18,804 nt of DNA. Origin: an uncultured Oscillospiraceae bacterium. GTDB taxonomy: Bacteria > Bacillota > Clostridia > Oscillospirales > Oscillospiraceae. Below the pieces are notes generated by a model, which was given only the letters and a program-made list of their open reading frames with translations, was not told the DNA's origin and ran no database searches. The stretch covers positions 1-18,804 of the forward strand of contig CAJTSQ010000034.1 of assembly GCA_910578735.1 (NCBI GenBank), written 5' to 3'. Below, one piece after another: positions 14,101-18,804 of the stretch (its first letter is position 1; every line of letters starts with the position of its first letter). The translations under genes and the position numbers were made by a program.

Positions 14101-14682
14101 TTTGTCATTGATGCGGACCAGGTTCTCGTCGGTGCGCTCCAGCTTGCGCTCCGCCTCCTCCTTCCGGTGGCGAAAGCGTGAAATGCCGGCGGCCTCCTCA
14201 AAGACCTCCCGGCGGTCGGCGGACTTCACCGACAGGATCTCGTCGATGCGGCCCTGGCCGATGATGGAGTAGCCCTCCCGGCCCAGACCGGTGTCCATAA
14301 ACAGCTCATTCACGTCCTTGAGCCGGACGGAACGGCGGTTGATGTAGTACTCGCTCTCACCCGAGCGGTAGTACCGCCGGGTGACCATCACCTCCGACTC
14401 CTCCATGTCGAAGAGGTGGGTGGTGTTGTCCAGCACCAGGGAGACCTCGGCGTAGCCCGTCTGCTTGCGCTTGGCGGTGCCGCCGAAGATGACGTCCTCC
14501 ATCTTGCCCCCCCGCAGGGCCCGGGTGGACTGCTCCCCCATCACCCAGCGGATGGCGTCGGAGATGTTGGACTTGCCCGACCCGTTGGGGCCCACGATGG
14601 CAGTGATGTCCTCACCAAAGGTGAGCACCGTCTTGTCCGGGAAGGACTTGAAGCCCTGGATTTCCAATGCTTTTAAATACAA
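11110..14682 (-). CDS. smc: Chromosome segregation protein SMC
   Basis: 1190 residues, full length for bacterial SMC, the condensin ATPase that loads at origins and organises the chromosome. The N-terminal head starts MYLKALEIQGFKSFPDKT with Walker A GPNGSGKS at 31-38 and DAIRWVMGEQS. Long coiled coils (about 170-500 and 680-1010) flank a hinge (about 505-670) that includes HGIHGPVADLLKV and the glycine-rich GGSMTGGSASRSAGIL. The C-terminal head has the ABC signature LSGGE (1091-1095), Walker B VVMDEIEAALDD (1116-1127) and the ITHRRGTME switch. The start codon is TTG (14682-14680) with AGAGGTGG five bases or so upstream; the canonical N-terminus supports it. The usual upstream neighbour rnc is not present in the window, and ftsY lies downstream after the repeats and two zinc-ribbon genes. 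Confidence 0.97.
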   Translation of the reverse strand: MYLKALEIQGFKSFPDKTVLTFGEDITAIVGPNGSGKSNISDAIRWVMGEQSTRALRGGKMEDVIFGGTAKRKQTGYAEVSLVLDNTTHLFDMEESEVMVTRRYYRSGESEYYINRRSVRLKDVNELFMDTGLGREGYSIIGQGRIDEILSVKSADRREVFEEAAGISRFRHRKEEAERKLERTDENLVRINDKISELELQVEPLREQSEKAKKFLVLRDELRGLEISVWLDTLERIRANNIKLEADYQEAVRRREEVKVAQEKAYAAAEQFSEEMRSKDVEADRLRFEMQGRQAKTNELESAIAVLKSSIQHNLESAQRIRADLEQQEGREGSLSEQIDQRKARLAEIEAQLEEGRAALTAKGREAEEAARSAGTLAKELEELRSQADLGTAGAAEAKALLSALAAAAQEVMDRDGAVRREANELEDRLEEAKKESRAAQRKYDDAVEERDAVKNVIQGYQLRMDARKKKWDQTRDAHMKLQMEENALTSRIKLLTEMEKEHEGYTRAVKLVMGEAQRGALHGIHGPVADLLKVPDRYTVAIETALGGAMQNLVVDREEDGKAVIQYLKRRDGGRATILPLSSIRPGFLKEGDALEKEPGFVGVANRLISFDPRYQNVFSNLLGRVAVMENLDAAIAAARKYGYKFRIVTLDGQVLNPGGSMTGGSASRSAGILSRANELERLNSQLGDIRTRVAEGTKALAEAERESTAAAYELETAQAQLRQWEDAILKAEGELSQRRTVAAELERQGESHREELEQLKSRSAQIEADTQAARARIQTLEGETAALRSEAEGKARGQSEVQDRSARIAQEVAALTAAQAALEAEREATRSGLSELEHLKASMAGDRDQSRALMADYEEKNAGLTQEIAQKEEALSALKGENERQNEAIARLNQEKLDLEGQRIKATKESQSLNEELLRTEGEVSRLDQRRVSASMEEKQLLDKLWETYELSHEAARQQRVEIESVQKASRRIAELKRSISGLGNVNVGAIEEFQRVNERYTYLTDQRDDVDKAKKELEEIIAGITNEMKTIFQREFTTINEAFGQTFLELFGGGKATLELEDPEDILNCGIEIKVQPPGKALKIITLLSGGEKAFVAIALYFAILKVRPTPFVVMDEIEAALDDSNVVRFAHYMRNMSARTQFIVITHRRGTMEEADVLYGVTMQEQGVSRMLTINLNDVEKELNIR

Positions 14683-14711
14683 TCAGGCCACCTCTTTCTT
14701 CTCAAAACCTC

Positions 14712-14882
14712 TCAAACCCCTGTATCGCAACGGTTCCCAGGTTTTTCCTCTTCCTGCATCTTCTCATATCCCGACATATTTTCTCGCTCAAGCGGTTCTC
14801 TGCTCGCGGGGTTCAATTCCGCCGTCTTTTGGAAATTTTGGAACGCATTTGAGGAAGGGTTGATACGGATGATATTATCCAT
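14712..14882 (-). CDS. Doubtful small reading frame upstream of smc
   Basis: 56 codons starting MDNIIRINPSSNAFQNFQK, polar and mostly charged, with no membrane segment and no family I recognise. It is open in frame for 13 more codons upstream, to an ATG at 14921 almost at the predicted transcript start. The Shine-Dalgarno is poor and third-position GC is only about half, lower than in neighbouring genes. It could instead be simply the leader of smc mRNA or decayed sequence. It ends 29 bases before the smc start. Confidence 0.2.
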   Translation of the reverse strand: MDNIIRINPSSNAFQNFQKTAELNPASREPLERENMSGYEKMQEEEKPGNRCDTGV

Positions 14883-14905
14883 CACCGCGTTCTCAACTAG
14901 AAAAG

Positions 14906-14954
14906 AAAAGGAATCTGGCATAGCGTTTTATTTTACCACATCAGATTCCCTTTT
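14906..14954. repeat. Inverted repeat flanking the smc-ward promoter
   Basis: AAAAGGAATCTG (14906-14917) is complementary to CAGATTCC-C-TTTT (14942-14954) with one bulged C, separated by 24 bases that contain the -10 box. One arm lies in the promoter spacer and the other just after the transcript start, which could make it an operator; on the plus strand it also looks like a weak terminator. Confidence 0.4.
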
Positions 14955-14958
14955 GCAA
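14930..14958 (-). promoter_or_regulatory. Promoter reading toward smc
   Basis: On the minus strand TTGCAA (14958-14953) and TAAAAT (14935-14930) are separated by 17 bases. A transcript from here would have a leader of about 240 bases before the smc TTG. Confidence 0.6.
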
Positions 14959-15003
14959 GTTTCAAGTCACACGGATTACGGAGGCCCGGGTGTTGATGGT
15001 CCC

Positions 15004-15032
15004 TTGCCTTTTTGCTCCATTTGAAATATAAT
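15004..15032 (+). promoter_or_regulatory. Promoter of the response regulator-kinase operon
   Basis: TTGCCT (15004-15009) and a perfect TATAAT (15027-15032) with a 17-base spacer. The leader is about 34 bases, with GGGGG at about 15066-15070 as the ribosome-binding site for the ATG at 15073. Confidence 0.72.
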
Positions 15033-15072
15033 CAGGGCTGTCACATAAATTTGCGGGGACGCAGGGGGTACT

Positions 15073-15741
15073 ATGGCAAACGTTCTGATTGTCGAAGATG
15101 AAACAGCCATGCAGGACATCATCACGGACTATATGCGGAAGGGCGGGCATACCTGCTATACCGCTGACGACGGCATAGACGCGCTTGTCGCGCTGAAAAA
15201 CCATCCTGTGGACCTGATGATCCTGGATGTGATGATGCCCCATCTGGACGGCTTCTCTGTCTGCAAGATGGCGCGGGAAATGAGCAGCATACCCATCATC
15301 ATGCTAACCGCCATGGGTGAAGAGGACGACAAGCTGCGAGGCTACGACTACGGCGCGGACGACTACATGACAAAGCCATTCAGCCCCAAGGTGCTGCTGG
15401 CCAAGGTGAACGCCCTCCTGCGCCGTTCCTCCCCCGCTTCTGCCGGAGCGATCACCGCCGGGAAAATCATGCTCCACCCCAACGCACATAAGGTCTATCT
15501 GGACGGCCGGGAGATCGCCTTGACCCACAAGGAGTATGAGCTGCTGTCCTTTCTCATGGCAAACCCCGGACAGATATTCAGCCGGGAACAGCTTCTCAGC
15601 CGTGTCTGGGGCTATGATTTTGAGGGAACGACCCGCACCGTGGACACCCACATCAAGACCCTGCGGCAAAAGCTGGGGGACGAGGGCAGACATATCGTCA
15701 CACTGATCCGCTCCGGCTATAAATTCGAGGTAACAATATGA
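15073..15741 (+). CDS. OmpR/PhoB-family response regulator
   Basis: 222 residues. The receiver domain (about 1-118) begins MANVLIVEDE and has the acidic pair Glu8/Asp9, the phosphoacceptor Asp52 in LMILDVMMP, Thr79 in IIMLTA and Lys101 in YMTKPF. The C-terminal winged-helix domain (about 128-222) shows the OmpR pattern LTHKEYELLSFLMANPGQIF, SREQLLSRVWGYDFEGTTRT, VDTHIKTLRQKLGD and IRSGYKFEV, and binds DNA direct repeats as a dimer. The gene overlaps the kinase start by four bases (ATGA), so the pair is coupled. The four 11-bp-spaced repeats at 16767-16806 are its likely target. The signal is unknown. Confidence 0.95.
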   Translation: MANVLIVEDETAMQDIITDYMRKGGHTCYTADDGIDALVALKNHPVDLMILDVMMPHLDGFSVCKMAREMSSIPIIMLTAMGEEDDKLRGYDYGADDYMTKPFSPKVLLAKVNALLRRSSPASAGAITAGKIMLHPNAHKVYLDGREIALTHKEYELLSFLMANPGQIFSREQLLSRVWGYDFEGTTRTVDTHIKTLRQKLGDEGRHIVTLIRSGYKFEVTI

Positions 15742-16766
15742 AAGAGGCTTTTTCCCTCCGCACAGTGCGGAAAAAGATTGTAATGCTCTCCAAGCTGGCG
15801 GGAATTGTGCTGATTTTCTCCTATATTCTGTCTACCCGTCTGCCTGTCAGCGAGGATGCTTCTTTCTTGCTTTGGCTGGGTTTTCTTATGCTGCTGGTTT
15901 TAGGGATAGACTTTTTAATGGGCCGCTTCATCACAAAGCCGATTTCAGAGTTAAACACTTCGGCAAAGCGCATGGCGGGGCTGGATTTCTCTGCCCCCTG
16001 CCATATTACTTCAACAGATGAATTTGGCGAGTTATCCGCCAGTTTGAACACAATGGCTGAAAATCTGCAACAGGCCCTTTCCCGCTTGGAAAGCTCTTTG
16101 GAAGATCGCAAGGAACTGGTGGACAGTCTGTCTCACGAAATGAAAACTCCGTTGGGTATCATCCGGGCCTATGCGGAGGCCTTGCAGGACGAGGCGGACG
16201 AGGCAAAAAAGCAGAAATACGCCCAAGTCATTGTTTCCGAAGTAGAGCGCATGAACGACCTCATCGTGACCCTGCTGGATTTGTCTGCCCTGGAGAGCGG
16301 GGCCGCCCAGCTGAACACCACCCGTTTTGACTTTGTGGAACTGGTGGAAACCGTGGCCGGGCGGCTCTTGGTGGACACGCCCGACGCGGACTTTGAACTG
16401 CAATATGTGCTGCCGGAGCAAAAATGCTTTGTAGAGACCGACCGGCGGCGGATGGAGCAGGTTTTGGAGAATTTCATGGTCAACGCCAGGAAAAATGTAT
16501 CCCCCGGCGGCGTTCTGCGGCTGGAATTGACAGCAGACGATGGGACGCTGCATTTCTCCATCTTCAACCAAGGCAGGACCATTCCAGAAAACGACCTGCC
16601 CAAAATCTGGACAAAGTTCTATCGGGATAGCAGCGCGGAGTACAGTGGCTCCGGGCTGGGGCTGTCTATTGTGGCACAGATCCTGTCCATGCAGAATCTG
16701 CCCTACGGTGCGGAAAACCGGGTGGACGGGGTGCTGTTCTGGTTCTCCATCCCTGTCACAGAATAA
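15738..16766 (+). CDS. HAMP-containing sensor histidine kinase with very short sensor loop
   Basis: 342 residues. Two membrane helices (about 14-31 and 43-61) are separated by only about 11 residues, so there is practically no extracellular sensor domain. A HAMP-like linker follows (KPISELNTSAKRMAG to about 110). The dimerisation domain has the H-box LVDSLSHEMKTPLG with the phosphorylated His133. The ATPase domain has the N-box NFMVNARK (245-252), an altered G1 box reading IFNQGRTIPENDLPKIW rather than D-x-G-x-G, the F-box WTKFYR (291-296) and G2 SGSGLGLSI (303-311). The IFN-x-G form is common in clostridial kinases of this group. The architecture resembles intramembrane-sensing kinases that often work with a neighbouring ABC transporter, which fits the genes downstream. 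Confidence 0.93.
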   Translation: MKEAFSLRTVRKKIVMLSKLAGIVLIFSYILSTRLPVSEDASFLLWLGFLMLLVLGIDFLMGRFITKPISELNTSAKRMAGLDFSAPCHITSTDEFGELSASLNTMAENLQQALSRLESSLEDRKELVDSLSHEMKTPLGIIRAYAEALQDEADEAKKQKYAQVIVSEVERMNDLIVTLLDLSALESGAAQLNTTRFDFVELVETVAGRLLVDTPDADFELQYVLPEQKCFVETDRRRMEQVLENFMVNARKNVSPGGVLRLELTADDGTLHFSIFNQGRTIPENDLPKIWTKFYRDSSAEYSGSGLGLSIVAQILSMQNLPYGAENRVDGVLFWFSIPVTE

Positions 16767-16821
16767 TTTCACACGGATTTCACAGCGGCCTCACACGAAT
16801 TTCACACCCGGCCTCTAAACT
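16767..16821 (+). promoter_or_regulatory. PhoB-box-like direct repeats and -10 of the transporter promoter
   Basis: Four heptamers lie at exactly 11-base steps: TTTCACA at 16767, TTTCACA at 16778, CCTCACA at 16789 and TTTCACA at 16800. Nine bases after the last one is TAAACT (16816-16821), a plausible -10, with no usable -35 box. OmpR/PhoB-family regulators bind 7-bp direct repeats with 11-bp period that replace the -35 element about 10 bp from the -10. I infer that the upstream response regulator activates the transporter genes from here. Confidence 0.7.
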
Positions 16822-16850
16822 CTCCTTATCACAAGTAAGGAGGGTTTTTT
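16820..16850 (+). terminator. Hairpin with T-run overlapping the transporter ribosome-binding site
   Basis: CTCTCCTTA (16820-16828) pairs with TAAGGAGGG (16836-16844; one G-T pair) around a seven-base loop and is followed by six T ending at the ATG. It has the form of an intrinsic terminator and also hides the Shine-Dalgarno AAGGAGGG. A transcript starting from the -10 at 16816-16821 would begin near 16828 and lose the left arm, so only read-through RNA from the kinase gene would fold this way. Confidence 0.55.
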
Positions 16851-16997
16851 ATGTTCTTAGGATTGCAGTGGTACTGGTGGCTGGTGATTGGGGCGGTGTT
16901 GGTTATCTCCATCCCCTTCAAGATCAAGTTCATGAAGGGGTGGACCAAGCGCCAGCAGGGAAAAGATCAGCGTGGAAAGTGGGGTGACGACGAGTGA
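16851..16997 (+). CDS. 48-residue membrane microprotein of the ABC cassette
   Basis: Translation gives MFLGLQWYWWLVIGAVLVIS, a hydrophobic aromatic-rich helix, then IPFKIKFMKGWTKRQQ, a basic amphipathic stretch, and a polar tail ending KWGDDE. A strong Shine-Dalgarno (AAGGAGGG, 16837-16844) is six bases upstream, and its stop overlaps the GTG start of the ATPase gene (GTGA), so translation is probably coupled. The helix-plus-basic-stretch plan gives a single-pass protein with its C-terminus in the cytoplasm. I know no named function. Position as first gene of the regulated unit suggests an accessory subunit or regulator of the transporter, or a short translated leader that controls ATPase expression. 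Confidence 0.8.
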   Translation: MFLGLQWYWWLVIGAVLVISIPFKIKFMKGWTKRQQGKDQRGKWGDDE

Positions 16998-17842
16998 TCG
17001 AGGTTAAAAACCTGACGTTCTCCTACGGCAAAGACAAGCAGGCCCTCCACGGCCTGGACTTCACCGTGGAGGATGGAGAAATCTTCGGTTTCCTGGGGCC
17101 CAACGGGTCCGGGAAGTCCACAACACAAAAGATACTCACTGGGATATTAAAAGGCCACGGCGGCAAGGTTTCCCTGTTCGGGCAGGATATCTCCGCCGCT
17201 CACGGCCAGGAATTTTTTCAGAAGATCGGCGTGCTGTTTGAGTTTCCTTACCTATACGCCAATTTAAGCGCCGTGGACAACCTGAACTACTTCGCCTCCT
17301 TCTACCCCAGGGAACAGCGGCGGGATGTGGGGGAGCTGCTGGACACGCTGGAATTTAAGCCGGATTTTTTGAAAAAGCCGGTGTCCTCCTACTCTAAGGG
17401 GATGCGCCAGCGGGTGAGTATGGCCCGGGCGCTGGTGAGCAATCCCCGGCTGCTGTTCCTGGACGAGCCCACCAGCGGCCTGGACCCCTCCGGGGCGGTG
17501 CTGTTTCGGAAGATCATTGAGCAGGAGCGAAAAAAGGGGACGACGGTGTTCGTCACCACCCATAACATGGTGGATGCCGATTTGCTGTGCGACCGGGTGG
17601 CGTTCATTTCCAACGGAAATTTGGTAGCCCTGGATACGCCCAAGCGTCTGAAGGAGAAAAACAGCAACCACCGGGTGGTCATCGACTACCTGTACCGGGG
17701 ACAGCGGGAGACAAAAACCATTGAGGCACCGGAGCTGGAGGCGGGCATTCCCTTTGCCCACGACGAGATCATCAGCATCCACTCCCAGGAGCCGACCCTG
17801 GAGGATATGTTCATCCAGTACACAGGGAGGGGGCTGTCCTGA
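16994..17842 (+). CDS. ABC transporter ATP-binding protein
   Basis: 282 residues from a GTG that overlaps the microprotein stop by four bases. The ATPase begins MIEVKNLTFSYGKDKQALHG and has Walker A GPNGSGKST (35-43), the signature YSKGMRQR (133-140), Walker B LLFLDEPTSGLDP (153-165) and the switch His190 in VFVTTHNM. The Q-loop region reads IGVLFEFPYLY, with Glu or Phe where Gln is usual. About 60 extra residues at the C-terminus end EPTLEDMFIQYTGRGLS, typical of ATPases of drug or lipid exporters paired with separate permeases (CcmA/DrrA/BcrA-like, including those annotated as fluoroquinolone export). It pairs with the permease that follows in TGATG overlap. The substrate cannot be told from sequence. 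Confidence 0.94.
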   Translation: MIEVKNLTFSYGKDKQALHGLDFTVEDGEIFGFLGPNGSGKSTTQKILTGILKGHGGKVSLFGQDISAAHGQEFFQKIGVLFEFPYLYANLSAVDNLNYFASFYPREQRRDVGELLDTLEFKPDFLKKPVSSYSKGMRQRVSMARALVSNPRLLFLDEPTSGLDPSGAVLFRKIIEQERKKGTTVFVTTHNMVDADLLCDRVAFISNGNLVALDTPKRLKEKNSNHRVVIDYLYRGQRETKTIEAPELEAGIPFAHDEIISIHSQEPTLEDMFIQYTGRGLS

Positions 17843-18804
17843 TGGGAAAAGGCTTTTGCGCCCTGTTCAAAAAGGATTGCCGGATGCTGGCGTCTGGGAA
17901 GTTTTTTCTGATGGCGATCGGTTTTCTGGCCCTCTATACGGCGTATGTGAACCTGGGCTATATCCGCTTTATGCAGATGCCGCCCTACAATGTGTATCTG
18001 TATGACCCGGCGGGGATACAGACGGAAAAATCGCCCCTGGTGCAGATCGTTTCCTCTATGGCGGCTATGGACGCCGTCCTGCTCTCCGACGCCAACGGCG
18101 TGGGTTTGGACGCCAGCGCCGGGGAGGTGCGGGTGGTACTCTATAAGGGAGCGGAACACGTTGACCGCCACCGGGCCGACTACGCCCTGTCCCTGCTGCG
18201 GCCTTCGGACAGCCACGCTCCGGCGGTACTGGGTACAAACACGCCGGAGCAAAAGGCAAGGAAAGAGATCACCTGTGAGCTGCTGTTTTTTGAGCTGGCC
18301 GCTGTGGGATTTTTGGGCATCGCCGCCGTACTGTTCAAGGAAAAGGGCATGGGGGTCATTCGTGTCCACGCCATTCTCCCGGTGCGAAAAGACTTGTTCC
18401 TCCTGTCCAAGCTGGCGGTGTTCCTGCTCTCTGATCTGGCCTTTGCGGTGCTGCTTACCCTGCTGAACGCAGGGCTGGCCGACGGAGTGGCGGTGCTGCC
18501 TGCGGTCCTGCTCCAGACGGCCATCCTGTCCCTGATGATGGCCTTGGTGGGTTTGCTCTGCGCCCTGCTGCTGAAAGATTTCCGGCAATTTACGCTGGCC
18601 TATCTGGTCATCGCTATTTTCGCTGCTACCCCGGTGTTCCTGTCGGCCAACACCTCCATCAAACTTGACTGGATCGGCTATCATCCGTTCTATCACGTCT
18701 ATATGGGCCTGAAAAATGCCTATTTCGGAACGGACATTTCCCCTGCCTATTATGCCGGCGCCGCCGGTATAATCGTGCTGTTGTTCCTAATGGTGCGGCT
18801 TGCG
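17842..18804 (+). CDS. ABC-2-type transporter permease (runs off right edge)
   Basis: Open for 321 codons to the window edge with no stop. Its ATG overlaps the ATPase stop (TGATG). It begins MGKGFCALFKKDCRMLASGK, the usual cytoplasmic lead-in of ABC-2 permeases. Predicted helices are at about 21-41, 147-166, 187-210, 219-244, 251-268 and 303-320. A hydrophilic loop of about 100 residues lies between helices one and two, probably outside the cell. KEKGMGVIRVHAILPVRKDLFLLSK (about 166-190) is the cytoplasmic coupling segment seen in this family, so the ATPase just upstream is its partner. A further permease may lie beyond the window. Substrate unknown; export of a drug, peptide or lipid is the general expectation. 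Confidence 0.88.
   Translation, partial: MGKGFCALFKKDCRMLASGKFFLMAIGFLALYTAYVNLGYIRFMQMPPYNVYLYDPAGIQTEKSPLVQIVSSMAAMDAVLLSDANGVGLDASAGEVRVVLYKGAEHVDRHRADYALSLLRPSDSHAPAVLGTNTPEQKARKEITCELLFFELAAVGFLGIAAVLFKEKGMGVIRVHAILPVRKDLFLLSKLAVFLLSDLAFAVLLTLLNAGLADGVAVLPAVLLQTAILSLMMALVGLLCALLLKDFRQFTLAYLVIAIFAATPVFLSANTSIKLDWIGYHPFYHVYMGLKNAYFGTDISPAYYAGAAGIIVLLFLMVRLA

Larger units (their letters stand above)
14683..15072. other. 390-bp intergenic region between smc and the two-component system
   Basis: This divergent gap holds a minus-strand promoter (14930-14958), an inverted repeat around it, a doubtful small reading frame (14712-14882) and the plus-strand promoter of the response regulator (15004-15032). 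It is less GC-rich than the genes to the left. No rnc or acyl-carrier gene, the common smc neighbours, is found. An 11-base sequence TCACACGGATT at 14967-14977 matches exactly part of the direct-repeat box at 16769-16779. Confidence 0.7.

Noticed and set aside
17686..18696. 336-codon minus-strand frame opposite the ABC genes
   Set aside because: Antisense to the end of the ATPase and to the permease, which is open to the window edge with clear membrane helices and start overlap.
1..18804. tRNA, rRNA, known riboswitches, transposase or integrase genes, phage genes, toxin-antitoxin pairs
   Set aside because: None recognised on reading both strands; small structured RNAs without strong hairpins could still have been missed without a covariance search.

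Overview
The window looks like a chromosomal segment of a high-GC Firmicute of class Clostridia, most like the Oscillospiraceae (Flavonifractor/Lawsonibacter-type gut anaerobes). The grounds are a V-type ATPase operon, an rdgB-yhbY-nadD/yqeK-LCP-rsfS operon, an smc...ftsY block, good Shine-Dalgarno sites with several TTG/GTG starts, and an intergenic hairpin repeat of a kind I recall from that family. Taxonomy is inferred from gene content only.

Layout, left to right. (1) Positions 1-576 (minus) hold the start of a V-type ATPase operon: a clear -35/-10 promoter, a small coiled-coil G/H-type subunit, then subunit I running off the left edge. (2) 650-1895 (minus) is a membrane-anchored DUF4015-type putative glycoside hydrolase with its own promoter and terminator. 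(3) 1950-3793 (minus) is an azlC-azlD-SDR operon: a branched-chain amino acid exporter pair followed directly by an FabG-like oxidoreductase. (4) 3841-4841 (plus) is a lipid kinase transcribed divergently from azlC and ending in a strong two-way terminator. (5) 4844-8912 (minus) is a tight five-gene housekeeping operon: rdgB, yhbY, a nadD-yqeK fusion, an LCP-family cell-wall ligase and rsfS. (6) 9052-14682 (minus) carries smc, two small zinc-ribbon proteins and ftsY. Smc is separated from the zinc-ribbon genes by about 540 bp of repeated hairpin elements (10566-11106).

(7) From about 14880 to the right edge (plus) the character changes. There is an OmpR/PhoB-type response regulator, a histidine kinase with an almost absent extracytoplasmic loop, a 48-residue membrane microprotein, an ABC ATPase, and an ABC-2-type permease cut by the window edge. 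Between kinase and transporter lie four direct repeats at exactly 11-bp spacing, placed 9 bp upstream of a -10-like hexamer. A hairpin with a T-run then overlaps the transporter Shine-Dalgarno. I read this as a self-contained signalling/export cassette in which the regulator binds the repeats to switch on the transporter, while the hairpin limits read-through from the regulator genes. It sits where rnc is usually found upstream of smc, which suggests an inserted accessory module.

Nothing here is clearly a new defence or mobile system. The most interesting parts are the regulated transporter cassette with its microprotein and the composite repeat array.
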